A stretch of DNA of 64,000 nt. It comes from Candidatus Aalborgicola lynettensis. Lineage in GTDB: Bacteria; Pseudomonadota; Gammaproteobacteria; Burkholderiales; Burkholderiaceae_C. The DNA is taken from assembly GCA_016719405.1 (NCBI GenBank), contig JADJZE010000018.1:62001-126000 (forward strand), given 5' to 3'. Below, one piece after another: positions 46,259 through 53,951 of this stretch. The position numbers and the translations under genes are program-made. A model generated the notes under the pieces. That model was not told the origin of the DNA. It saw nothing but the letters and a program-made list of their open reading frames with translations, and searched no databases. Every line of letters begins with the position of its first letter. Position 1 is the stretch's first letter.

Positions 46259-47125
46259 TCACTCGATTGCAGGGGGTACAAAATCCTTCAGGCACCCCTG
46301 GGCAGTTCGCGTCTTTCGACAAGCCCGCCAGTACTCGTCCCAACCAATATCCACCTCTGCTACGCAGGGCTTTCCAAGAGACTTCTCGCACGATGTACGC
46401 CATTCCGAATGCATCCTTACCCACTTGCCGAGAGCAAATTGTTCGCGCCATCTCTCGACCTCCGCCACCGGGTAACTACGTGGCTCACCACTTTCGCCCC
46501 GATTGTCCCAGTGCAAGCCCTGATCATTAGTCTCAAATTGCAGGAAACGCCGGAAGGTCGGATCAGCCAATTCAAGATAAATGCGATTACCGCTGACAAG
46601 CATGCGCGAGTGGTGGTAGCCGAATTTCTCCAACACACGCTGATGCTCCAACGCTTCGTTTGGGTCTTGGGCCGATGCGAGGCTTCCGGGGTAGCGGTTT
46701 TGACTGAATGTTCGTCCCCCATCCTCACTGATCGTCAACACGCTGCCACCCATTTTTCCTTCAGGCGTCATGAAACGAAATGTTGCTTTGTTGGCTAGGT
46801 AGACGACCATGTCGCCTTGTTTGCTCAAGTTCTCACACTCAGGTGATCCATCTCGAAACCACATATCCTGCGTTGGCCCTATCAACTTCCCGCTCGCACT
46901 GATCAGCTTAAGGCCATATGCCACCGCGAATGAATCGCTGGCCCAACCACGCCCGGAGCGAACTTTGTCATGGCGACCAAGGGACAGGCGTTCTAACAAA
47001 TCAAGCTGCCCAGTGAACTTGGCCTCCGTCTCGGCCTCCACTTTGCACAGTTTGACCTCAGCAGCGATGGAGTGCATCGAATGACAGGCAAGGGCAAGAA
47101 AAGATAGAAAATAAAAGAACCGCAT
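46259..47125 (-). CDS. Exported protein of unknown function, cargo between jetC and jetD
   Basis: The 288-residue product has a signal peptide (MRFFYFLSFLALACHSM to about SIAA) and then a domain with VYLANKATFRFMTPEGKMGG, TISEDGGRTFSQNRYPGSLA and RTSCEKSLGKPCVAEVDIGW. The ISEDGGRTF segment is like an Asp-box or T6SS-immunity (Tli3-type) beta-propeller repeat, but I cannot assign a family. It is opposite in strand to the Jet genes and clearly lower in GC (about 50% by eye), which suggests separate acquisition. The start is placed at the ATG that opens the signal peptide. Confidence 0.65.
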   Translation of the reverse strand: MRFFYFLSFLALACHSMHSIAAEVKLCKVEAETEAKFTGQLDLLERLSLGRHDKVRSGRGWASDSFAVAYGLKLISASGKLIGPTQDMWFRDGSPECENLSKQGDMVVYLANKATFRFMTPEGKMGGSVLTISEDGGRTFSQNRYPGSLASAQDPNEALEHQRVLEKFGYHHSRMLVSGNRIYLELADPTFRRFLQFETNDQGLHWDNRGESGEPRSYPVAEVERWREQFALGKWVRMHSEWRTSCEKSLGKPCVAEVDIGWDEYWRACRKTRTAQGCLKDFVPPAIE

Positions 47126-47234
47126 TAAAAAGAGTATCGCATCTTGGGAGTGCCTTCGATCCGTGTGAAGCTCGCAATTTGCCACCCTACATGGCGACTG
47201 GACGCGTTGGGGCATCCCAATTCAACGCGACCAC

Positions 47235-47248
47235 TGTCAAGAGTGACA
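47235..47248. promoter_or_regulatory. Small palindrome between cargo gene and jetD
   Basis: TGTCA-AGAG-TGACA in the divergent gap between the cargo gene and jetD; the minus strand shows a TTGACA hexamer within it. Possible promoter or operator for the cargo gene. Confidence 0.3.
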
Positions 47249-47310
47249 ATACGCAATGCATTTAAGCCCCCCTCCCCCACCGATCTCCCACTGAAAACCC
47301 GCTGCACCCC

Positions 47311-48783
47311 TTGACCCCGCAACGCCCTTTGCCTCCACGAGAGCGTCAGCAACCCCTGGCGCGGCTGCAACGCCTGCTCGGTGGTGCCGAGCTGGCCGCG
47401 CTGCGCCAACGCCTGCGCCGCCACTTTGAGCGCCGTGGTGACGATGCGCAGGCTGCCAGTGGCCGTCTGCACCTGGGCCAGCTCAGCGCGCTGGAACACG
47501 AATCCCTCGCCCGCCTGTTGGGCAAACCGGCGCGCTTTACGGCATCGGTTCGGCTGGACATTGGCGAACTCGATGGCTTGCTGCAGCGCGCCGGTATTGC
47601 CGACTCGCTGCGCGCGGCGCTGGAAATGCTGGACGGCCCCATCGGCAACCCGGCTGCAGAGCGCCAGCAACTGCAGGCACGCTGGACGCAGATCCACCAG
47701 TGCCCGCGCGCGCATACGGGCTTGACCGCCTGGCTGGCTGGCCCCACGGCCCCGCGACTGCTCAAGCGCCTGGCCCGCCAAAACCCCGACGCCGCCGAAC
47801 CCTTGTTGCAAAAAGCCGACGCGGTGTTGCAACGCCTGCCCGCCCAGGGCCTGACCCGCGCACAACTCGCCGCCGAAACCCTGGGCAACGCCCACGCCCT
47901 GGACAACGGTCAAGCCACGGCGACGCTGGTGCTGGCGGTGTTGCTGCATGCGGAGCAGAACAACACGCAAGGGAGCGAAACCAACAGCATGGCGAACACC
48001 CTCCCCGCAACAACCGCTGACGTGGCGAGCGAGCCCTGCCAGAAAGCCGTGAACAACGAAGGCCCCCCGCCCGCCGAGCACGCGCGTGAGGTGTGGGCGC
48101 GCGCCGGTGTGCTGGTTAATGAACTGGCACGGCCGGCGCTGTTCCTCAATCTGCCCACCGCGCCCAACAGCCCTTGGCGGGCGATGCCGGGTGAGCCGGG
48201 CTATCTGTCGCTGCGCCAGCTGCTGCGCACGCCGCTGGTCTGGGCGGTGGCGGGTCAAACGGTCTACGTGTGCGAAAACCCCAACCTGGTCGCCATTGCG
48301 GCCGACCAGCTGGGCACGCACTGCGCCCCGCTGGTGTGCACCGAAGGCATGCCCGCCGCCGCCCAGCGTGTGTTGTTGCAGCAACTGGCGGCAGCCGGTG
48401 CCCAACTGCACTACCACGGCGACTTTGACTGGGCCGGGTTGCACATCGGCAACCACGTCATGGCCCTGTGCGCAGCCCGGCCCTGGCGCTTTGGTGCCCA
48501 GGACTACCTGCACGCGCTAAACGCTGCGGGCCACACGCCAGCGCACACCACAGCCGATACGTCGGCGGATACGTCAGCAGACACTTCCATGTACACCGCA
48601 ACGCCTGCCGCCACTTTCAAAGAACGCGATTTGGGTGAATCCCCGGTCAGCGCCGTGTGGGACGCCCAGCTTGCGCAGGCCATGCAAGCGCACGGGCTGG
48701 CCATCGCCGAAGAAGCCGTGGTGGCGCGGTTGCTGCCGGACCTGGTCACGCAGAATTGCAGTAAAAAATTCGCAGCCAAATAG
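47311..48783 (+). CDS. jetD: Wadjet-like JetD nuclease subunit (DUF2399/TIGR02679)
   Basis: The 490-residue protein has the TIGR02679 N-terminal region (HFERRGDDAQAASGRLHLGQ; RFTASVRLDIGELDGLLQRA) and a C-terminal DUF2399 Toprim-like domain: VYVCENPNLVAIAADQL and the acidic motif HYHGDFDWAGLHIGN. JetD is the topoisomerase-VI-A-like subunit that cleaves DNA extruded by JetABC. TTG at 47311 is the likely start. A Thr/Ala/Asp/Ser repeat (TTADTSADTSADTS) interrupts the C-terminal domain at about residues 415-430. It is 1.75 kb from jetC rather than adjacent, yet the frame is intact. Confidence 0.83.
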   Translation: MTPQRPLPPRERQQPLARLQRLLGGAELAALRQRLRRHFERRGDDAQAASGRLHLGQLSALEHESLARLLGKPARFTASVRLDIGELDGLLQRAGIADSLRAALEMLDGPIGNPAAERQQLQARWTQIHQCPRAHTGLTAWLAGPTAPRLLKRLARQNPDAAEPLLQKADAVLQRLPAQGLTRAQLAAETLGNAHALDNGQATATLVLAVLLHAEQNNTQGSETNSMANTLPATTADVASEPCQKAVNNEGPPPAEHAREVWARAGVLVNELARPALFLNLPTAPNSPWRAMPGEPGYLSLRQLLRTPLVWAVAGQTVYVCENPNLVAIAADQLGTHCAPLVCTEGMPAAAQRVLLQQLAAAGAQLHYHGDFDWAGLHIGNHVMALCAARPWRFGAQDYLHALNAAGHTPAHTTADTSADTSADTSMYTATPAATFKERDLGESPVSAVWDAQLAQAMQAHGLAIAEEAVVARLLPDLVTQNCSKKFAAK

Positions 48784-48840
48784 GCCATTTGCGCACGTCT
48801 GGCGCGCGCAAGCAGCTATCAATTCAGGAGTAAATAGCAT
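48783..48840 (-). repeat. Dispersed AGCAGCTAT repeat, copy 8
   Basis: GGCCATTTGCGCACGTCTGG, then CGCGCGCAAGCAGCTATCAA and AAATAGCATGG, starting right at the jetD stop. Full-length copy. Confidence 0.75.
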
Positions 48841-48924
48841 GGGCGCGGACTGCGTTGCATGCAGCCAACTCCGCGCACATCTGCGGATGCGCGTCCAGCA
48901 GCTTGAGTAAGCCCGGCACACCGC

Positions 48925-49052
48925 CGGGCGGCCTAAAACGCGGTTGAATTTTGCGGCACAAAGTGCCTGCTTTTGCACCAGGCATTGAAGTGGGGTTGGA
49001 GTTCGTCAGGCAGGGCCAGCAAAAAATCAATGTTCAGTGGATGGCTATCGCT
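48925..49052. repeat. 128-bp direct repeat, copy A
   Basis: Aligned without gaps to 49847-49974 (offset 922), starting CGGGCGGCCTAAAACGCGG, with scattered substitutions. It equals the 3' end of the GSU2403-type gene. Confidence 0.8.
48933..49052 (-). pseudogene. 3' fragment of GSU2403-type nucleotidyltransferase gene
   Basis: The minus strand encodes SHPLNIDFLLALPDELQPHF and then NAWCKSRHFVPQNSTAF with its TAG stop, matching the last 38 residues of the intact protein at 49855-50907. Differences are mostly conservative (V/L, E/D, E/K), so the copy diverged from a functional relative rather than arising by very recent duplication. The upstream part of the gene is missing. Confidence 0.75.
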
Positions 49053-49176
49053 TTGGCGCTCCCTGGCGCTGGTATGCGCAACTACACTTATGAAACTTTA
49101 TCGAGTTGGGTTGACCTGTTAGTCATCAACCACCTGCCACTTTTTTACCGATAATGGAGCCAAGGAGTGCCAGCAC

Positions 49177-49353
49177 ATGAAAACCGCAAAATCAGTCAAT
49201 CTGGATGAGTCTTCCCAGAAACAAACCAAACCCGCAGCCGCCGCCAAGGCTGCGCCCAAACCCGCCGCAAAAGCGCCCAAGCTCACACTGGGCCAGCGCA
49301 TTGCCAACCTTGGAAAATACGAGTGGGATTTCGATGCCATGAAGCGTGCCTGA
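49177..49353 (+). CDS. Putative antitoxin of PIN module
   Basis: The 58-residue protein has a Lys/Ala/Pro-rich middle (AAAKAAPKPAAKAPK) and ends LGQRIANLGKYEWDFDAMKRA in sense (last block WDFDAMKRA). It has no recognised DNA-binding fold. It is called an antitoxin because it directly precedes and overlaps, by 8 bp, a PIN-domain toxin gene, is short and basic, and has a good AAGGAG site 9 bp upstream of ATG. Other antitoxins of this shape exist, but the family is not firmly identified. Confidence 0.65.
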   Translation: MKTAKSVNLDESSQKQTKPAAAAKAAPKPAAKAPKLTLGQRIANLGKYEWDFDAMKRA

Positions 49354-49741
49354 GCTCCGTTACTTTTTCGATACTTCGGCCTTTCTTGCCATTATTCGTA
49401 AAGAGCCGAATTGGAAGGAAGTAGCGGATTTTTTGGACTCTTTGCGGCGCAATCAGCGCGTTACTTCGGTGCTGGTAGCCTACGAACTGTATCGGGGCGT
49501 GCACCCCGCATCGCGCACCAGAAAAGCCCAATTGCGCGAGTTGGACGCCATACTGGGGTACTTCAGTCTGAAACCCGTGTACGAAGCGCAGGCCATGCTT
49601 GCCTCCAAGGTGCATTACAAGTCCAAGGGCAGTATTGACCCGATACTGGCGGCCCAGTGTCTGGACGGTGGCTATACCTTGGTTACCATGAACGTGAAAG
49701 ACTTCGAACGCGTTCCCGGCATCAGGCTTTTGACGTTCTAG
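49346..49741 (+). CDS. PIN-domain toxin (VapC-like)
   Basis: The 131-residue PIN protein starts at GTG 49346 (VPELRYFFDTSAFLAII) and has the acidic set: Asp in FFDTSAFL (about residue 9), Glu in LVAYELYRG (about 47), Asp in GSIDPILAAQ (about 98) and NVKDFERVPG near the end. It is distinct in sequence from the first VapC at 12665. It overlaps its antitoxin gene by 8 bp. Probably an RNase; the target is unknown. Confidence 0.85.
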   Translation: MPELRYFFDTSAFLAIIRKEPNWKEVADFLDSLRRNQRVTSVLVAYELYRGVHPASRTRKAQLRELDAILGYFSLKPVYEAQAMLASKVHYKSKGSIDPILAAQCLDGGYTLVTMNVKDFERVPGIRLLTF

Positions 49742-49800
49742 CCCTCACCACCATTGTGCAAGTAGCTTCAGCGGTCAAACTGAGTTTGGGTGCAAAACCG

Positions 49801-49848
49801 CAAATTGCTACAACTTATGTAGCTGCTCGCGCACGTTCCACAAGCGCG
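49801..49848 (+). repeat. Dispersed repeat, copy 9
   Basis: CAAATTGCTACAACTTATGT, AGCTGCTCGCGCACG and a degenerate second half ending CAAGCGCGGG. It abuts the second 128-bp direct repeat. Confidence 0.65.
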
Positions 49849-49974
49849 GGCGGCCTAAAACGCGGTTGAGTTTTGCGGCACAAAGTGCCTGCTTTCGCAC
49901 CAGGCATTGAAGTGGGGCTGGAGTTCTTCGGGCAGGGCCAGCACAAAATCAATGTCCAATGGATGGCTGTCGCT
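49847..49974. repeat. 128-bp direct repeat, copy B
   Basis: The genuine 3' end of the GSU2403-type gene. Its partner at 48925-49052 lies on the other side of the PIN toxin-antitoxin module. Confidence 0.8.
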
Positions 49975-50907
49975 CAAGAAATACCGGGTCGCATCCAGCA
50001 GCACCTCTCCCTGGCGTTGGTCTTTGGGTTTTTTGGCCGGGTTTCTTTCGGGCTTTTTTGCCAACCAGAGTTTGTGCAGCGCCATCCAGCGCGGGTCGGG
50101 CACATACAAGGGGCAGGCGCGGCCCCGCACGGTCGCCACCACCACGCTCAGGGGCATGCCTTGGAGTAGCCACTCTTGCTCGATCAAGCTCACCATGGGC
50201 TCAAAAGGCTCAAACTTTGGCAAGGGATGCGTGCTGGGCGCGGCCAACAACTCCACTTCATACCCCGTTTGATTGACCGCCTGGTAGGGCTTGCGCGGGT
50301 TGATCTGGTAAGTGGAGTCCAGGCTTTTGAGCACCGCAAACAAGCTCCTTCTGCCCGTCGCGATTGCGCTGTGTCCCACCAGCGATGCCTTGGTGCCACG
50401 GCACCAGGCCATGTCAAAGTCTTCGGTTTCTTCGTTGCCGGTGGGAAATCGGGCTGCGCTCGCCAGTTCGTAGGCAACGAAGGCGTTGGTGCCGACGACC
50501 ATCAAGTCGGTGCCCAGCAGGCCCTCAATATCGAGTTTGCGCAAAATTTCGGCCTGCCGGTCGGGGATGGACGGCAGGCGCAGGCGGCGGTACAGACCCG
50601 CGCGTTCGGTCAATTGCGCGTCGAGGGCGTGGATGCGCTCTTTGAGCCGCGCCTTGGTGTCCACGTGGTTTTGGTACTGGGCTTCAAGCTGGGGGCTGCG
50701 ACGCCCCACGCTGCTGCCGTTGTCTTGGGATGTTTGTTTGATGCAGAGGTAATCCGCACCGTCTTTGCAGCTCCAGTACAGGGAGACAGGCATGGCCTCG
50801 GCTTGGCGCCGGGCATCCACCCAAGCCGCATACGTTTGCTCCAGGTTGGCGCGAACGCGCTGGGATTCGGCGGAATGCTCAAAAAAATCCTGCTTTTCGT
50901 AGGCCAT
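49855..50907 (-). CDS. GSU2403-type nucleotidyltransferase-fold protein
   Basis: The 350-residue protein resembles the GSU2403 nucleotidyltransferase family: an N-terminal helical part (AESQRVRANLEQTYAAWVDA), LLGTDLMVVGTNAFVAYELA, the acidic EETEDFDMAWCRG likely to carry metal-binding Asp residues, YEVELLAAPSTHPLPKFEPF and a C-terminal FVLALPEELQPHFNAWCESR. Related proteins are often found with toxin-antitoxin or defence genes. The role is not established. It is divergent from the DUF1653 gene, and an extra copy of its 3' end lies beyond the adjacent PIN module. Confidence 0.8.
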   Translation of the reverse strand: MAYEKQDFFEHSAESQRVRANLEQTYAAWVDARRQAEAMPVSLYWSCKDGADYLCIKQTSQDNGSSVGRRSPQLEAQYQNHVDTKARLKERIHALDAQLTERAGLYRRLRLPSIPDRQAEILRKLDIEGLLGTDLMVVGTNAFVAYELASAARFPTGNEETEDFDMAWCRGTKASLVGHSAIATGRRSLFAVLKSLDSTYQINPRKPYQAVNQTGYEVELLAAPSTHPLPKFEPFEPMVSLIEQEWLLQGMPLSVVVATVRGRACPLYVPDPRWMALHKLWLAKKPERNPAKKPKDQRQGEVLLDATRYFLSDSHPLDIDFVLALPEELQPHFNAWCESRHFVPQNSTAF

Positions 50908-50955
50908 AAGCGAATGATTTTATTGGGTTTACACCATTTACGCGCAATATTTCGC

Positions 50956-51189
50956 GTGAATGGTGGAGGCTTGTCACTGACCACCCCGCCCGGCCTGTAC
51001 CGCCACTACAAGGGCAACCTGTACCGGGTGCAGGACACCGTGCGCCACAGCGAAACGCTGGAACCCATGACGCTGTACCGCGCGCTGTACGGTGCGCAGG
51101 GTCTGTGGGTGCGCCCGGCGGCTATGTTTGGCGAGGCCGTGGTGGTGGATGGTGTGCAGCAGGCGCGCTTTACCCGAATTGGGGATTGA
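50956..51189 (+). CDS. DUF1653 domain protein
   Basis: The protein of about 77 residues has the DUF1653 signature PPGLYRHYKGNLYRVQDTVR, HSETLEPMTLYRALYG and WVRPAAMFGE. The family is of unknown function. A GTG at 50956 gives the usual length; ATG at 50914 and TTG at 50971 are other options. It is divergent from the nucleotidyltransferase gene and convergent with purN. Confidence 0.75.
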   Translation: MNGGGLSLTTPPGLYRHYKGNLYRVQDTVRHSETLEPMTLYRALYGAQGLWVRPAAMFGEAVVVDGVQQARFTRIGD

Positions 51190-51199
51190 ATTGGCCTCT

Positions 51200-51246
51200 A
51201 GCGCCCGCCAGACGTGCGCAAGCAGCTCCTATTTTTGTAGCAATTC
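51200..51246 (-). repeat. Dispersed AGCAGCTAT-type repeat, copy 10 (end of purN)
   Basis: GCGCCCGCCAGACGTGCGCA, AGCAGCTCC and TATTTTTGTAGCAATT. It encodes the last five codons and stop of purN. Confidence 0.72.
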
Positions 51247-51819
51247 AGCAATCGCCCGGGGGTAAATCTGGTGCTCCTGGCTCAGCACGCGCTGGGCCAG
51301 CGTATCGGCCGTGTCACCGGGTAGCACCGGTACCACGGCCTGGGCCAGGATGGGGCCGTGGTCCAGTTCGGCGGTGACCTGGTGCACCGTCACTCCCGCA
51401 AACTGGCAGCCGGCGTCGATGGCCCGTTGGTGCGTGTGCAGGCCCGGAAAAGCCGGCAGCAGCGAGGGATGGATGTTGACCAGCCGCCCGGCATAACGCG
51501 CCACAAAACCCGGCGTCAAAATGCGCATAAAACCGGCCAACACCACCAGCACCGGCGCACCGGGCGCATCAAACCGGTCAATCACTGCGGCCAGCGCGGC
51601 GTCAAAATCGTCCCGCGATCCGTAGGCCTTGTGGTCCACTACCGCGGTAGCAATGCCGTGTTCGCGGGCAAACTCCAAGCCGCCCGCGGTGGCCTTGTTG
51701 CTGATGACGGCAGCCACCTGGGCACCCAAAGTGCGGGGCCACTGGTCGCGCTGCGCAGTTTTCACAATGGCGGCCATGTTGGAGCCGCCGCCAGAGATCA
51801 AAATAACGATGTTCTTCAT
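51229..51819 (-). CDS. purN: Phosphoribosylglycinamide formyltransferase
   Basis: The 196-residue enzyme formylates GAR in purine synthesis using 10-formyl-THF. Visible are VILISGGGSNMAAIV, AVISNKATAGGLEFAREHGI, LAGFMRILTPGFV and NIHPSLLPAFPGLHTHQRAI with the catalytic Asn/His, then HQVTAELDHGPILAQAVVPV with the catalytic Asp. The last residues (ELLQK) and stop come from a dispersed repeat copy, which probably replaced or extended the original end. It is divergent from yceH. Confidence 0.94.
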   Translation of the reverse strand: MKNIVILISGGGSNMAAIVKTAQRDQWPRTLGAQVAAVISNKATAGGLEFAREHGIATAVVDHKAYGSRDDFDAALAAVIDRFDAPGAPVLVVLAGFMRILTPGFVARYAGRLVNIHPSLLPAFPGLHTHQRAIDAGCQFAGVTVHQVTAELDHGPILAQAVVPVLPGDTADTLAQRVLSQEHQIYPRAIAELLQK

Positions 51820-51864
51820 GTTTGCATTTTTGCGGCACAGCGCCGCTTACCGGAACCGCCCATT

Positions 51865-52587
51865 ATGACTTTGCCCCCTGACAGCGCCACCTCCCCTGCA
51901 CCCACCACTTCCCCTGCGGCCCCCTCCATCACCCTCACCGCGATTGAGGCCCGCGTATTGGCCACGCTGATGGAAAAAGCCCGCACCGTGCCCGACAGCT
52001 ACCCCCTGTCGCTCAACACCCTGCTGCTGGGCTGCAACCAAAAGAGCACGCGCGACCCCGTCATGGAACTGACCGAGGCCGAAATTGCCACCGCGCTCGA
52101 CACGCTGATGCCGCTGAACCTGGTGCGCCAGATGAGTGGCAGCCGGGTGGTGCGGTATGAACACAATTTTCAGCGTGGTGTGGGTGTGCCCGAACAGTCG
52201 GCCGTGTTGCTGGGCCTGCTGATGCTGCGCGGGCCGCAAACCGCCGGCGAGCTGCGCCTGAACGCCGAGCGCTGGTACCGCTTTGCCGATATTTCGTCGG
52301 TAGAAGGTTTTCTGGAAGAAATGCAGGACCGCAGCGCCGAGAAAGGCGGCCCGCTGGTCGTCAAACTGGCCCGAGCGCCCGGCGCACGCGAGCAGCGCTG
52401 GGCGCACCTGCTGTGTGGTGCGGTAGACCCTACCGCGCCTGCCGGCAGCCACGCCAGCGCGTCGGGTGCGTCAACGGCTGCCTTGACCGAACGGGTGAGC
52501 CAACTGGAAGCGCAACTGGCCGCGCTGCAACAGACCGTGCAGCGCCTGTGTACCGAGCTGGGCGTGTCGCCACCCGGACAAGAATAA
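51865..52587 (+). CDS. yceH: YceH family protein (DUF480)
   Basis: The 240-residue protein has the YceH/DUF480 tandem winged-helix signature: LTAIEARVLATLMEKARTVP, YPLSLNTLLLGCNQKSTRDP, GPQTAGELRLNAERWYRFAD, and a C-terminal coiled segment (RVSQLEAQLAALQQTVQRLC). A Pro/Thr/Ser-rich tail of about 20 residues precedes the domain. Function is not firmly known; fold suggests DNA binding. ATG at 51865 is the natural start. Confidence 0.85.
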   Translation: MTLPPDSATSPAPTTSPAAPSITLTAIEARVLATLMEKARTVPDSYPLSLNTLLLGCNQKSTRDPVMELTEAEIATALDTLMPLNLVRQMSGSRVVRYEHNFQRGVGVPEQSAVLLGLLMLRGPQTAGELRLNAERWYRFADISSVEGFLEEMQDRSAEKGGPLVVKLARAPGAREQRWAHLLCGAVDPTAPAGSHASASGASTAALTERVSQLEAQLAALQQTVQRLCTELGVSPPGQE

Positions 52588-52668
52588 ACGCACGACCGTG
52601 CTAAAACTGCGGCGCCTTGTGCGCCTATCGCACGCTTTGTACCCCAAAATTTCAACCGGAGAACCCTG

Positions 52669-53859
52669 ATGGATTTGGCGTTTACCCCCGAAGAACAACA
52701 ATTCCGCGCGGAGGTGCGCGCCTGGGTGCGGGCCCATCTGCCGGCCGAGTTGGCCCACAAAGTCCACAACGCCCTGCATTTAACGCGTGACGATATGCAG
52801 GCCTGGGCCAAGATACTGGGCAAAAAGGGCTGGCTGGGTTACGGCTGGCCCACGGAGTTTGGCGGCCCCGGCTGGACATCGGTGCAAAAGCATTTGTTTG
52901 AAGAAGAATGCGCCCTGGCCGGTGCGCCGCGCATCGTGCCCTTTGGCCCGGTGATGGTGGCGCCCGTCATCATGGCCTTTGGCACGCCCGAGCAGCAACA
53001 GCGCTTTTTGCCCGGCATTGCCAGTGGCGAGGTGTGGTGGAGCCAGGGTTACAGCGAACCGGGTTCGGGCTCGGACCTGGCCTCGGTCAAAACCCGCGCA
53101 GAACGAAAAACCCTGCCGGGCCAGGGCGAGGTCTACATCGTCAACGGCCAAAAAACCTGGACCACGCTGGGCCAGTATGGTGAGTGGATTTTTTGTCTGG
53201 TGCGCACCAGCACCGAAGGCAAACCGCAGACCGGTATCTCTTTCCTGCTGATCGACATGAAGAGCCCCGGTGTCACCGTGCGCCCCATCGTCATGCTGGA
53301 CGGCGGCCACGAGGTGAACGAGGTGTTTTTCGACAACGTGGAAGTGCCCGTCAACAACCTGATCGGCCAGGAGAACAAGGGCTGGACGTATGCCAAACAT
53401 CTGCTTAGCCATGAGCGCACCAACATTGCCGATGTGAACCGCTCCAAGCGCGAACTGGAGCGTCTGAAAAAAATCGCCCAGCTGGAGGGCGTGTACAACG
53501 ACACACGCTTTCGTGACGAAATCGCCAAACTGGAAGTGGACGTGGTGGCACTGGAAATGCTGGTGCTGCGTGTACTGGCAGCCGAGAAATCGGGTAAACA
53601 ATCGCTCGATATTGCCGGCCTGCTAAAAATTCGCGGCAGCGAAATTCAGCAGCGTTATGCCGAGCTGATGATGCTGGCCGCTGGCCCCGCTGCCCTGCCC
53701 CTGATCCGTGAAGCCATGGAAGCTGGCTGGCAAGGCGACCAGGCGGTGGCGCGCTGCGCACCCCTGACACCCACCTACTTCAACCTGCGCAAGACCACCA
53801 TTTACGGTGGCAGCAATGAAGTGCAGCGCAATATCGTTGCGCAGTTTGTCCTTGGCTAA
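52669..53859 (+). CDS. Acyl-CoA dehydrogenase, large-subunit type
   Basis: The 396-residue FAD enzyme has the ACAD fold: WPTEFGGPGWTSVQKHLFEE, the FAD motif WWSQGYSEPGSGSDLASVKT, NGQKTWTTLGQYGEWIFCLV, and the C-terminal TTIYGGSNEVQRNIVAQFVL. It resembles the PimC-like large subunit of paired pimeloyl-CoA-type dehydrogenases. A second ACAD follows 92 bp downstream, and the two may form a heteromer for dicarboxylic or branched acyl-CoA oxidation, by analogy. The ATG has a GGAG about 8 bp upstream. Confidence 0.9.
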   Translation: MDLAFTPEEQQFRAEVRAWVRAHLPAELAHKVHNALHLTRDDMQAWAKILGKKGWLGYGWPTEFGGPGWTSVQKHLFEEECALAGAPRIVPFGPVMVAPVIMAFGTPEQQQRFLPGIASGEVWWSQGYSEPGSGSDLASVKTRAERKTLPGQGEVYIVNGQKTWTTLGQYGEWIFCLVRTSTEGKPQTGISFLLIDMKSPGVTVRPIVMLDGGHEVNEVFFDNVEVPVNNLIGQENKGWTYAKHLLSHERTNIADVNRSKRELERLKKIAQLEGVYNDTRFRDEIAKLEVDVVALEMLVLRVLAAEKSGKQSLDIAGLLKIRGSEIQQRYAELMMLAAGPAALPLIREAMEAGWQGDQAVARCAPLTPTYFNLRKTTIYGGSNEVQRNIVAQFVLG

Positions 53860-53903
53860 AGCCATAGGACAAACTGCGCGGTGCGCCAACATGAGCTCCC
53901 CCA

Positions 53904-53924
53904 AGCCCCCTCTCAGAGGGGGCT
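53904..53924. repeat. Hairpin between acyl-CoA dehydrogenase genes
   Basis: AGCCCCCTCT-C-AGAGGGGGCT is a perfect palindrome 45 bp after the first dehydrogenase stop. It may attenuate or stabilise the operon mRNA; no T-run follows. Confidence 0.55.
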
Positions 53925-53951
53925 CCATCATGATGAATGCAGGAGATAAAC

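Larger units (their letters stand above)
48784..49176. other. Region between jetD and PIN module
   Basis: 393 bp that hold repeat copy 8, an orphan 3' fragment of a GSU2403-type gene (48933-49052) and the upstream region of the second toxin-antitoxin module. No other gene is seen. Confidence 0.6.

Noticed and set aside
47125..48513. 462-codon minus frame across jetD
   Set aside because: Gln/Val/Arg-rich shadow; jetD on the plus strand has clear Toprim-like motifs.
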